Positions 40,428 to 49,947 of a stretch of 64,000 nt of DNA are shown here, in pieces (position 1 is the first letter of the stretch; every line of letters begins with the position of its first letter). The notes below the pieces were generated by a model. The model saw only the letters and a list, made by a program, of their open reading frames with translations. It did no database searches and was not told where the DNA came from. A program made the position numbers and the translations under genes. The stretch is from Agathobacter sp. (lineage in GTDB: Bacteria; Bacillota; Clostridia; Lachnospirales; Lachnospiraceae): contig JALFLB010000057.1 in the NCBI GenBank assembly GCA_022775045.1, positions 105,383 through 169,382 on the forward strand, in the 5' to 3' direction.

Positions 40428-41264
40428 ATGTATAAGATTATCATTGACAGTTGCGGAGAGCTGCCGGAAGAATTGAAGGCTGACGGACATTATTGTAATG
40501 TTCCGTTGGAATTGGAGGTGGATGGGTGTCGGATCGTTGATGACGAAACATTTAATCAGAAGGATTTTTTGGAAAAAGTGAAGCAGAGTGTTCATAGTCC
40601 GAAATCTTCCTGTCCGTCACCGGAGCTATATATGAGTAAGTTTGAGGGTGAGGCAGAGCATATTTATATCGTTACACTTTCTGCCAAGCTGAGTGGCTCT
40701 TATAACAGTGCTGTGCTTGCGGCGCAATTGTACAATGAGGAGCATGAGGATAAGAAGATTTATGTTTTTAACTCCAGATCCGCTTCAATTGGGGAGACTT
40801 TGATAGGCATGAAGATTCAGGAACTTGAGGAGGCTGGAGAGAGCTTTGAAAAGGTAGTCGAGGATGTAGAAGCTTACATTGCATCCATGAATACATTTTT
40901 CGTATTAGAGACATTGGAGACACTTCGTAAGGCAGGACGTCTGAGTGGTCTGAAATCTCTGGTTGCCAGCACCTTCAATATTAAGCCCGTGATGGGATCC
41001 ACCAAGGAGGGAACAATTCAGCAGCTGGGGCAGGCCCGGGGTATGAAGAAGGCGCTGACCAAAATGGTGGATGATATGCTTAAGGTAACCAGAAATTGTG
41101 AGAATCGTGTACTTGCCATCTCTCATTGCAATTGCCCGGAGCGTGCGCAGTTTGTAAAGGATACCATCGAGAAACTGGCGCAATTTAAGAAGATTTTTAT
41201 TGTAGATACAGCCGGGGTATCCAGTATGTATGCCAATGACGGCGGTGTCATTATTGCAGTATAG
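40428..41264 (+). CDS. DegV family protein
   Basis: IIIDSCGELPEEL, SCPSPELYMSKFEGEAEHIYIVTLSAKLSGSYNSA, FVLETLETLRKAGRLSGLKSLVASTFNIKPVM. Confidence 0.92.
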   Translation: MYKIIIDSCGELPEELKADGHYCNVPLELEVDGCRIVDDETFNQKDFLEKVKQSVHSPKSSCPSPELYMSKFEGEAEHIYIVTLSAKLSGSYNSAVLAAQLYNEEHEDKKIYVFNSRSASIGETLIGMKIQELEEAGESFEKVVEDVEAYIASMNTFFVLETLETLRKAGRLSGLKSLVASTFNIKPVMGSTKEGTIQQLGQARGMKKALTKMVDDMLKVTRNCENRVLAISHCNCPERAQFVKDTIEKLAQFKKIFIVDTAGVSSMYANDGGVIIAV

Positions 41265-41303
41265 GAAAATGAGCTTGAAAGAAAGTCAAGATAGAAGTAG
41301 AAT

Positions 41304-41335
41304 ACGGGGAGGAGCGAAAGCTTCTCCCTGTTTTT
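41304..41335 (+). terminator. Rho-independent terminator
   Basis: acggggaggagcgaaagcttctccctgttttt. Confidence 0.75.
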
Positions 41336-41366
41336 GTGTGTAGATTGAAGGAATGAAATCAGAAAA

Positions 41367-42599
41367 ATGAGTAAATACAAGTATGAAGAGGTAAGAGAAA
41401 AAATAGAAAACAGCCACCGTTTTGGAAATCTTCCGGGTGTAGAGGTGACGGGGCGGATGTTAAATATTCTGGGACAGCCGCAGGATGGACTGCCTTTTAT
41501 TCATGTGGCAGGAACGAATGGGAAAGGATCCACCTGTGCTTTTTTGAACAGTATCCTGACGGAAGCGGGGCTTCGGGTTGGCTGCTTTACTTCACCGCAT
41601 CTGTTTGATTTGGAAGAGCGGATTATGATTGGAAATCAGATGATTTCGAAGGCGGATGTCACCAGACTTGGCAATCAGCTGCTTTCGCTGGATTACGGAG
41701 TCATACCGACCATGTTTGATTATTGTCTTGTGATGGCGGTGCTTTATTTCAGGGAGAAGAAATGTGATGTGGCAATCATGGAGACGGGACTTGGCGGCAG
41801 ACTGGATTCTACCAATGCACTGGGAAAACCGGCGGTGGCAGTCATCAATCGGATCGGATACGATCATATGGAAATTCTGGGAAATACATTGGAAGAAATT
41901 GCAGAGGAAAAGGCAGGTATTTTAAAGTCTGGAGTTCAGGCGGTATTTGCACCCCAGGAGGATGACGCACTTGCGGTACTCTTGCAGCATGCAAAGGGAA
42001 TGCTTGTAACGAAAGAAGATATGGAACAGGTTGCTGCCATGAAGCCGGGGCTACAGGGGGCTTATCAGCTGGAAAACGGTGCAGCAGCGATGCTTGCAGC
42101 CAGAGTCTTGCGAGAGGAAAGCAAGATTCCCATGCTTGGAGAAATGACGGAGGAGAGTTTTGAGAAGGCAATTCATGTGGGTATTCAAAGGGCCGTCTGG
42201 CCGGGGAGAATGGAAATCTTAAGCAGACAGCCGTTTTTGATGGTGGACGGTGCACATAATAGCAATGGAATTCATGCGCTTCGAACAAGTCTGGAACAGA
42301 TGTATCCGCAGGAACGTTTTCATTTTGTAATGGGGGTTATGGCAGACAAAGATTATGAGGAGATGATAGAGGAGCTGCTGCCGCTGGCCATCGATTTTGT
42401 GACAGTGACCCCGGAGACCAACAGGGCTTTGCAGGGGGAAGAACTGGCAGTAAAAATCAGGAAGAGGGGAATTCCGGCGCGAAGTGTTCGAAACATAGAA
42501 GAGGTGCCTTATTTACTGTCAGAGAAAGAAAAGAATATTGCACTGGGTTCACTCTATTTTATTGGAGAACTTCGGGTGCTTTGGAAGAATGGAGGTTAA
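41367..42599 (+). CDS. folC: bifunctional folylpolyglutamate/dihydrofolate synthase
   Basis: HVAGTNGKGSTCAFLNSIL, FTSPHLFDLEERI, ETGLGGRLDSTN, IGYDHMEILGNTLEEIAEEKAGI, DGAHNSNG. Confidence 0.95.
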   Translation: MSKYKYEEVREKIENSHRFGNLPGVEVTGRMLNILGQPQDGLPFIHVAGTNGKGSTCAFLNSILTEAGLRVGCFTSPHLFDLEERIMIGNQMISKADVTRLGNQLLSLDYGVIPTMFDYCLVMAVLYFREKKCDVAIMETGLGGRLDSTNALGKPAVAVINRIGYDHMEILGNTLEEIAEEKAGILKSGVQAVFAPQEDDALAVLLQHAKGMLVTKEDMEQVAAMKPGLQGAYQLENGAAAMLAARVLREESKIPMLGEMTEESFEKAIHVGIQRAVWPGRMEILSRQPFLMVDGAHNSNGIHALRTSLEQMYPQERFHFVMGVMADKDYEEMIEELLPLAIDFVTVTPETNRALQGEELAVKIRKRGIPARSVRNIEEVPYLLSEKEKNIALGSLYFIGELRVLWKNGG

Positions 42600-43492
42600 T
42601 TGTGGCTTTTTGCTATCAAAGGTGCACAGACCGTAAAGGAATTGAATATATCGAGATTACCGGTTATGAGGGAAAAGTCCGTCATCTGGCAGTTCCGGAG
42701 CAGATGGAAGGCCTGCCGGTTCGAACAATCGGTAAGAGTGCTTTTTCCGGCAGACAGGATTTGGAGGAGATTTCACTGCCGGCATCTATTGATACCTTGG
42801 GGAGGTATGCCTTTTATAATTGTATGAATCTGGAAAGTCTGAGTCTTTATGATGGGGTTGAGGACTATTACGACGGAGTCATTAAGCAGTGTGAGAGTCT
42901 GTCCCGGATTACACTGATCCAGCGGCAGGGTAATTTTTCCGTCATGAAGGAGCTGCTTGCGGACAATGACCGGACGCTGCATTTTGTGGTGGAGCCGATA
43001 GGGCTGCATCTTACCTTCCCGGCCTATGTATATGATTTTGTGGAGGATGTGGAGGCTCGGGTGTTACACCACAAGATTGAGGGAAGCGGTTATCCGTATC
43101 GCGAGTGCGTTACGAGAAAGGGGGTTGACTTGTTGGCCTATGACAGGCTGTTCAATCAGGTCATCACTGATGATTACCGGGCGGCAATTGCGGTCGCACT
43201 GGATCGACTGATGTATCCGATTGAATTGGAAATGGGTGCAAGGGAAAACTATGAACAGTATTTAGAGCAGAATGGCGCAAGTGTTACATCGGAATTGATC
43301 GAGGCGCAGGCGGTGGAAGAGTTGTGTTATCTTTGTGAGAACTGTCTGATCTCCAAAGAAGCGCTGGAGGAGGCACTGTATCTGGCTGCAGAGAAAAAGC
43401 AAAGTGCAATCAGTGCGATACTGATGGAATATCAGAGAGAACATTTTACGGGAAAAGTGCCGGTGCAGGCGCTTTCACTTGAGGATTGGTAA
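42581..43492 (+). CDS. leucine-rich repeat (LRR_5-type) protein
   Basis: VRTIGKSAFSGRQDLEEISLPASIDTLGRYAFYNCMNLESLSLYDGVE. Confidence 0.8.
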   Translation: MEEWRLIVAFCYQRCTDRKGIEYIEITGYEGKVRHLAVPEQMEGLPVRTIGKSAFSGRQDLEEISLPASIDTLGRYAFYNCMNLESLSLYDGVEDYYDGVIKQCESLSRITLIQRQGNFSVMKELLADNDRTLHFVVEPIGLHLTFPAYVYDFVEDVEARVLHHKIEGSGYPYRECVTRKGVDLLAYDRLFNQVITDDYRAAIAVALDRLMYPIELEMGARENYEQYLEQNGASVTSELIEAQAVEELCYLCENCLISKEALEEALYLAAEKKQSAISAILMEYQREHFTGKVPVQALSLEDW

Positions 43493-43494
43493 AA

Positions 43495-44898
43495 ATGAAG
43501 ACAAGAATTGAACTGGAGGAGACTGGGAAAAAGATATTGAACGCTGTTCGGACAGAATTATATCTGTCTATGCGATTTATGGGGCAGGCACTGGGAAGTC
43601 TGGGATTTACCATGGATCTGTCCACGCGAACAGTAGGGACGGATGCGGTTTCCATTCGTTTTAATCCAGCATATCTGTTTCAAATGTACATCGAGAGACC
43701 GGAAATTTTGAATCGGACTTATATGCACATGCTGATGCACTGTTTATTCCGGCATATGTTTTCCGCGAAAGAGTATGAGGATACCGAACTTTGGGATCTG
43801 TGCTGTGATATTGCGGCAGAGTCGGTTGTGGATTCTATGGATTATCCATCCATTCAGCGTGTGACTTCGGATTTTCGAAATGAATGGTATGAAAAGCTGG
43901 AAAACGAAGTGTCTGTACTTACGGCGGAGAAGTTATATCACTACTTTATCCTTCGAAAAAGAGATCCCTATCTCGAGGAATCGTTACGGCAGGAATTTGC
44001 ACTCTGTGATCACAGTTTTTGGGAGAGAATGCAGTCTTCAGAGGAGGAAAGTCCCACGGCAGGTGCTCAGTCGCAGAATTCCTCTGAGGAACAGCAGCAG
44101 ACGGATGGAGTGAAAGAAGAAAACAAGGATGCAGTCCCACTTGGTTCCACAAAGCCCAATGAGGCGGAGTGGAAGGAGCATGCGAAGCGCATTGAGAGTG
44201 ATATGGAAACCTATGCAAAGGATGCTGCGGAGGATGCGGGAAATCTGTTATGGATGCTTTCAATGCAGAACCGGGTGCGCAAAAGCTATAAAGAATTTTT
44301 AAAGCGGTTTGCGGTGGTGCGGGAGGAAGTTTCCATCGATATGGACTCCTTTGACTACGGATTTTACATGCACGGACTGAATCTGTATGGAAATATGCCA
44401 CTGATTGAGGAGAATGAATACCGCGAGGCGAAGAGAGTAGAGGAGCTTGTGATTGCAATCGATACTTCGGCCTCCTGTAAGGAGAGGCTTGTGCAACAGT
44501 TTTTAGATGAGACTGGTGCAATTCTCAAAAACCAGGAGAATTTTTTCCATAAGGTAAATATCCGTATACTGGAGTGTGATAACCAGATTCAAAATGATCT
44601 GCAGATTACTAATCTGGATGAGATTGAAAAATACACGAAGGAATTTAAGGTGAAGGGCGGATATGGAACGGATTTTCGACCGGTGTTTTCCTATGTGGAG
44701 CAGCTGCGCAGGCAGGGAGAACTGCGAGATCTCAAAGGACTTATGTATTTTACGGATGGTTTCGGAGAGTACCCAACGAAACCGACTGATTATGATACCG
44801 TGTTCGTTTTCTACGGTGACGAGGAGAGGGAGGAGTCCAAGGTGCCGGATTGGGCATTAAAGTTATATTTGGATAAAAGTGAAGGAGAACATAGATGA
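43495..44898 (+). CDS. VWA-like metallopeptidase-like domain protein (DUF2201-type)
   Basis: N-terminal MLMHCLFRHMF zinc-peptidase-like helix; C-terminal LVIAIDTSASCKERLVQQFLDETGAIL (VWA/MIDAS-like DTSAS). Confidence 0.83.
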   Translation: MKTRIELEETGKKILNAVRTELYLSMRFMGQALGSLGFTMDLSTRTVGTDAVSIRFNPAYLFQMYIERPEILNRTYMHMLMHCLFRHMFSAKEYEDTELWDLCCDIAAESVVDSMDYPSIQRVTSDFRNEWYEKLENEVSVLTAEKLYHYFILRKRDPYLEESLRQEFALCDHSFWERMQSSEEESPTAGAQSQNSSEEQQQTDGVKEENKDAVPLGSTKPNEAEWKEHAKRIESDMETYAKDAAEDAGNLLWMLSMQNRVRKSYKEFLKRFAVVREEVSIDMDSFDYGFYMHGLNLYGNMPLIEENEYREAKRVEELVIAIDTSASCKERLVQQFLDETGAILKNQENFFHKVNIRILECDNQIQNDLQITNLDEIEKYTKEFKVKGGYGTDFRPVFSYVEQLRRQGELRDLKGLMYFTDGFGEYPTKPTDYDTVFVFYGDEEREESKVPDWALKLYLDKSEGEHR

Positions 44899-46403
44899 AT
44901 ATCAAAGATGCTAAAAAGGAGATTGTGAACACTGTTCACGCGTACTTACAAAAGGATGAGACGGGATCCTATGTGATTCCGGTGGAGCGCCAGAGACCGG
45001 TGCTTTTAATCGGACCGCCGGGAATCGGAAAAACAGCGATCATGGAACAGGTGGCTCAGGAGTGCGGAATCAATCTGGTGTCCTATACAATTACACATCA
45101 CACCAGACAGAGTGCTATCGGTCTTCCGTTTATTTCCAAAAAAAATTATGGAGGGGAGGAGATTGACGTCACGGAATATACCATGAGTGAGATCATTGCT
45201 GCAATCTATGAGCAGATTGAGCGCAGTGGTATAAAAGAGGGAATTCTGTTTCTTGATGAGATCAACTGCGTGTCTGAGACTCTGGCGCCGACCATGCTGC
45301 AGTTTTTGCAGTACAAGACATTCGGAAATCATCGAGTGCCGGACGGTTTTGTGATTGTGACAGCAGGTAATCCGCCGGAATACAATAAGTCGGTCCGTGA
45401 TTTTGATATCGTAACTTATGACCGTGTGAAACGCATCTATGTGGAGGAGGATTTTGCAGTGTGGAAGGAGTATGCCTATCGTGCACGGATTCATGGGGCG
45501 ATCCTCTCCTATCTGGAAATTAAGAAAAAGAATTTTTATTCCATTGTCTCGGATCTGGACGGAAAGCGCTTTGTGACGGCCCGGGGATGGGAGGATCTCT
45601 CACAGGTGATGAAGGTCTACGAGAATCTTGGACTGCCAATCAATTTTGATTTTGTTGTGCAGTATCTGCAGGATGAGGAAATTGCCCGGGACTTTGCCAA
45701 TTACTATGAATTATATAATAAGTACAGTAATATCTATCGGATTCCGGAAATCCTTGATGGTGAGATTCCGGAGAATACCATAAAGATGCAGAATGCGCCC
45801 TTCGATGAGAAGCTTAGTCTTCTGGGGCTTCTTCTCGACCGGCTGGGACAGGAGTTCTGCAATTATGCGTATTGCAAGGGCGCACAGAGTGAACTTCTTG
45901 CCCAGTTGAATTTTCTTCGGAGCGACCTGAAGGAGGGAAAGGGCAGTGCGAAGGAAATTTTGGAGAGACAGATATCGTCTTATTCTGCCATGTTGTCCCA
46001 TAAGAAAAAAGCGGGTATGCTCACAAGGGAGGATGAAAAAGCAGGTTACGGGGCAGCTAATGTTATGCAGGAATTTGTTTCACTTCTTGCATTACAGGGG
46101 ACAGGGCAGGCGAAGGAAGATTTTCTCCTTATTAAAAATGCATTTGATGGGAAAGAGTCAGAGCGCCAGCAGGCAATTGCAGATACCGGCAGGCACCTGT
46201 CCAACGCATTTTCTTTTCTGGCACGTGTGTTTGGAGAGGGTCAGGAGATGGTCATCTTCTTATCGGAGTTATCCTGCGGCTATTACAGTTTGAAGTTTGT
46301 CAGCGAATGCGGGAATGAGGAATATTATAAGTACAACCGGCTGCTTTTACTGAAGGACCGCAGGGAGGAGTTGAAAGAGGAGATCATGCAATTAAAGTTA
46401 TAG
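44895..46403 (+). CDS. MoxR-type AAA+ ATPase
   Basis: LLIGPPGIGKTAIMEQVAQE (Walker A), GILFLDEINCVSETLAPTMLQFLQYKTFGNHRVPDGFVIVTAGNPPEYN; 4-nt overlap with VWA gene. Confidence 0.92.
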   Translation: MNIKDAKKEIVNTVHAYLQKDETGSYVIPVERQRPVLLIGPPGIGKTAIMEQVAQECGINLVSYTITHHTRQSAIGLPFISKKNYGGEEIDVTEYTMSEIIAAIYEQIERSGIKEGILFLDEINCVSETLAPTMLQFLQYKTFGNHRVPDGFVIVTAGNPPEYNKSVRDFDIVTYDRVKRIYVEEDFAVWKEYAYRARIHGAILSYLEIKKKNFYSIVSDLDGKRFVTARGWEDLSQVMKVYENLGLPINFDFVVQYLQDEEIARDFANYYELYNKYSNIYRIPEILDGEIPENTIKMQNAPFDEKLSLLGLLLDRLGQEFCNYAYCKGAQSELLAQLNFLRSDLKEGKGSAKEILERQISSYSAMLSHKKKAGMLTREDEKAGYGAANVMQEFVSLLALQGTGQAKEDFLLIKNAFDGKESERQQAIADTGRHLSNAFSFLARVFGEGQEMVIFLSELSCGYYSLKFVSECGNEEYYKYNRLLLLKDRREELKEEIMQLKL

Positions 46404-46554
46404 TGTTTATGAATTTTTTCGATAGTAAAATTGCATGGAACTATAGACAAACAAAAAAGATTGTACTACAATGATTGCAATTGATAGCAAACCCAGTGTT
46501 TCATAACACTAAGTTATAGATTGCTGGATTCGTCAGAAACGGAGGAGAATAGAA

Positions 46555-47580
46555 ATGGAGAAAAAAAATCTTGACTGGGCCAATCTTGGCTTTTCCTACA
46601 TGACTACGGATTACCGTTATGTATCCAATTATAAGGACGGTAAATGGGATGATGGAGCAATTGTGACAGACTCTACCGTAACACTGAATGAGTGTGCGGG
46701 CGTATTCCAGTATTCACAGTCCTGCTTTGAGGGCCTGAAAGCATACACAACAGAGGATGGGCATATTGTATGTTTCCGCCCGGATTTAAATGCAGAGCGT
46801 ATGAAAGATTCCTGTGAGAGACTTGAGATGCCGGTATTTCCGGTTGACCGTTTTATTGATGCAGTTGAGCAGGTGGTAAAGGCGAACGCTGCGTGGGTGC
46901 CACCATTTGGTTCTGGTGCAACTCTATACATCCGTCCGTATATGATTGCAACCAATGCAGTAATTGGTGTAAAGCCGGCAGATGAGTATCAGTTCCGTAT
47001 TCTGGTAACTCCGGTTGGACCTTACTTCAAGGGTGGCGCAAAGCCTCTTACAATCCGTGTGTCTGATTATGACCGTGCGGCACCACATGGAACCGGACAT
47101 ATTAAGGCTGGACTGAACTATGCAATGAGTCTGCATGCAATCGTGGATGCACACAAGCAGGGATATGATGAGAATATGTACCTGGATCCGGCAACCAGAA
47201 CCAAGGTTGAGGAGACCGGTGGTGCAAACTTTATTTTTATTACAAAGGATGGCAAGTTTGTAACTCCGAAGTCAGACAGTATTTTACCTTCCATTACAAG
47301 AAGATCACTTATGGTTGTTGCAGAAAAGTATCTGGGACTGACTGTTGAGCACAGAGAGGTTAAATTTTCCGAACTATCTGATTTCGCTGAGTGTGGTCTT
47401 TGTGGTACTGCCGCTGTTATCTCACCGGTTGGCAAGATTGATGACCATGGTAAGGACATCTGCTTCCCAAGCGGAATGGATGAGATGGGACCGGTTACTA
47501 AGAAGCTTTACGATACCTTGACAGGCATCCAGATGGGTGAGATTGAAGGACCGGAAGGCTGGGTTTATAAGATTATGTAA
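46555..47580 (+). CDS. ilvE: branched-chain amino acid aminotransferase
   Basis: QSCFEGLKAYTTEDGHIVCFRPDLNAERM, YIRPYMIATN, GHIKAGLNYAMSLHA, EETGGANFIFI, GTAAVISPVG. Confidence 0.95.
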   Translation: MEKKNLDWANLGFSYMTTDYRYVSNYKDGKWDDGAIVTDSTVTLNECAGVFQYSQSCFEGLKAYTTEDGHIVCFRPDLNAERMKDSCERLEMPVFPVDRFIDAVEQVVKANAAWVPPFGSGATLYIRPYMIATNAVIGVKPADEYQFRILVTPVGPYFKGGAKPLTIRVSDYDRAAPHGTGHIKAGLNYAMSLHAIVDAHKQGYDENMYLDPATRTKVEETGGANFIFITKDGKFVTPKSDSILPSITRRSLMVVAEKYLGLTVEHREVKFSELSDFAECGLCGTAAVISPVGKIDDHGKDICFPSGMDEMGPVTKKLYDTLTGIQMGEIEGPEGWVYKIM

Positions 47581-47596
47581 TTGGATTTGACAGTTG

Positions 47597-47637
47597 CCGC
47601 ACGTGCTGGGGATTTATTCTTGGCCGTGCGGTTTTTT
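47597..47637 (+). terminator. Rho-independent terminator after ilvE
   Basis: ccgcacgtgct...ggccgtgcggtttttt. Confidence 0.75.
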
Positions 47638-47699
47638 GCATTACTGTGGAGTGGTAAATATGCAGGGATTGTGATAGCATATACATATAAAGGAAATGG

Positions 47700-48416
47700 A
47701 TGATGACAGAAGCAGAGAGAGCGGCAAGAGCACGAATTGCCAAAAGTAAAATGATCAGGAAGAAGCTGCATCAGCACATTGCAGTTGTAGTTCTTATTTT
47801 AATTGTTGTAATCGGACTGATCATCATGGGAGTCAAAAGTAACAAAAGTCGTGAGACCGAAGGGACGGGATGGAAGATTACCTCTGAAAAATATATTGAT
47901 GTAAGACCGGAACTGGATGTTCAGCTGCTTCCGGTCAACAAGTACTCACGACCGGGAAAAGCTCTTGAGCAGGTAAAAGGAATTGTAATTCATTATACTG
48001 CCAATCCAGGTACGAGTGCACAGCAAAACCGGGATTATTTTGCTAATCTTGCCAAATCCCATGAGACTTCAGCGAGCAGTCACTTTGTCATAGGGCTTGA
48101 TGGGGAGATTATTCAGTGTATTCCCTGTGATGAGATAGCTTATGCATCCAATGAACGTAATCAGGATACGATTGCAATTGAGTGCTGTATTGAAGATGAT
48201 ACGGGGCAGTTTAATGATAAAACGTACCATTCACTGATTTCGCTGGTGACGTGGCTTATCGGCCGTTATGATCTGGGTATTGAAGATGTAATCCGTCATT
48301 ATGATGTAACAGGGAAAAATTGTCCGAAATATTTTGTGGAGCATGAGGATGCATGGGAAAATTTTAAGTCGGATCTGGCATCCTACATTGCACAAAACGG
48401 AGTGGACAAACATTGA
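47700..48416 (+). CDS. N-acetylmuramoyl-L-alanine amidase (amidase_2/PGRP)
   Basis: N-terminal TM; GIVIHYTANPGTSAQQNRDYFANLA, SSHFVIGLDGEIIQCIPCDEIAYASNERNQDTIAIECC, RHYDVTGKNCPKYF. Confidence 0.92.
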   Translation: MMTEAERAARARIAKSKMIRKKLHQHIAVVVLILIVVIGLIIMGVKSNKSRETEGTGWKITSEKYIDVRPELDVQLLPVNKYSRPGKALEQVKGIVIHYTANPGTSAQQNRDYFANLAKSHETSASSHFVIGLDGEIIQCIPCDEIAYASNERNQDTIAIECCIEDDTGQFNDKTYHSLISLVTWLIGRYDLGIEDVIRHYDVTGKNCPKYFVEHEDAWENFKSDLASYIAQNGVDKH

Positions 48417-48461
48417 TAAATCAATTAAAATGAAAGTATTAATTCAAAAAGGAGCAATTCT

Positions 48462-49943
48462 TTGGAAATAATCTATGAGGAATTATTGGAACAAAAGGAT
48501 GTTCGCAGCAATTTAAGTACACTTCGGGCAAGTCTTAAGGGAGCGGAGGAGCCAGATTCTTTTCGTGCACAGGTTGCAAATTTTGTGGAAGAGAATGAAG
48601 AGTTGTTTTTGGGGTTCCTTGCATGTGAAGATGCCAAGACGCGCAAGAATGCAGCACTTTTGCTGGGTGATTTGGCTTATAGCAATGCTGCAGATGCGTT
48701 GTATGAGGCTTATGAGAACGAGAAGACACTTTTTGTGAGAAGTTCGTATCTTGAGGCGCTGGCACAGATGGATGTTCGGGAAAGACTCCCAAAATTGAAG
48801 GACAAGCTGGCGTACCTGCTGAGGCAGGAGATTTCGGAAGAGAATGGCAAGCATATACAGGAAGAGATTCGCGCGTTGCGTAACATTATTATCGGGTATG
48901 AGGGTATTGCTGCACATACGTTTCGAATCAGACAGGACAATAACCGGGTGCTTCTTACAACGAATTATAGTTGTCGGGAAGTGGTGCAGCGTCAGACTGG
49001 AGGCAAAGTACATCCGCTTGGGGTGATGGTTCAGACAAAGGATTTGCTTTCGCTGTTGCAGGTGCGAACCTATCGCAGGATGCTTTTTCCGATTCCGGTG
49101 CAGCAGCTTTTGGAAGCAGATGCCGGGAAAGCGGCGGAAGAGGTGTGGTATCCGATGCTTTCCCTGTGCAGGAAGTATCATAAAGAGCCCGGTCCTTTTT
49201 ATTTTCGGGTAGAATGCAAGGCTGCCTATACGCTTGAACAGAGAAGTGCGTTTACCAAGAAGCTGGGGACAAGACTTGAGCAGCTCTCTCAGGGGGAACT
49301 GATCAATTCGACCAGCGATTATGAGATAGAACTTCGACTGATTGCCAACCGGGAGGGACGATTTTTTCCATGTCTGAGTTTTTCTACACTTCCGGATCAG
49401 CGATTTGCTTATCGCAAGCATGCAATATCTGCATCCATTCATCCGGCGACAGCAGCCCTTATTATGGAGATTGCCCGGCCGTATCTGAAGGAGAATGCAC
49501 AGATTATGGATCCATTCTGTGGTGTGGGGACCATGCTTGTCGAGCGTGATATTGCTGTGCCGGCGAGGGAAAAGTATGGCACGGATATTTTCGGAGACGC
49601 AATTGATGCTGCGAGGGAAAATGCGGCGGCTGCCGGAGAAAAAATTAATTTTATACACAGGGATTTCTTTGATTTCCGTCATGATTATAAGTTCGACGAG
49701 ATTATCACGAATATGCCGGTCAGTGGAAGAATGACGCGAGGGGAAATGGATACTTTATATGAAAAATTTTTCCAAAAGGCGCTCACAATTCTTCAGAAGG
49801 AAGCTGTGATGATTTTGTATACAAAAGAGCTTGGATTTGTAAAGAAGCAGCTTCGTCTGCACAGGGAATTCAAGCTGTTGCAGGAAATCTGTATGCAGAA
49901 AAATAAAGGTTTTTATTTACTGATTATTGGGGTAAAGAGGTAA
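48462..49943 (+). CDS. SAM-dependent methyltransferase (TRM11/UPF0020-like) with HEAT-like N-terminus
   Basis: HEAT-like NAALLLGDLAYSNAADALYEAYENEKTLFVRSSYLEALAQM; MTase motifs IMDPFCGVGTMLVERDIA and IITNMPVSG; TTG start after aaggagc. Confidence 0.8.
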   Translation: MEIIYEELLEQKDVRSNLSTLRASLKGAEEPDSFRAQVANFVEENEELFLGFLACEDAKTRKNAALLLGDLAYSNAADALYEAYENEKTLFVRSSYLEALAQMDVRERLPKLKDKLAYLLRQEISEENGKHIQEEIRALRNIIIGYEGIAAHTFRIRQDNNRVLLTTNYSCREVVQRQTGGKVHPLGVMVQTKDLLSLLQVRTYRRMLFPIPVQQLLEADAGKAAEEVWYPMLSLCRKYHKEPGPFYFRVECKAAYTLEQRSAFTKKLGTRLEQLSQGELINSTSDYEIELRLIANREGRFFPCLSFSTLPDQRFAYRKHAISASIHPATAALIMEIARPYLKENAQIMDPFCGVGTMLVERDIAVPAREKYGTDIFGDAIDAARENAAAAGEKINFIHRDFFDFRHDYKFDEIITNMPVSGRMTRGEMDTLYEKFFQKALTILQKEAVMILYTKELGFVKKQLRLHREFKLLQEICMQKNKGFYLLIIGVKR

Positions 49944-49947
49944 TAGG

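Noticed and set aside
48513-49682. 389-aa minus-strand ORF
   Set aside because: Antisense shadow of the methyltransferase gene; no recognisable domain
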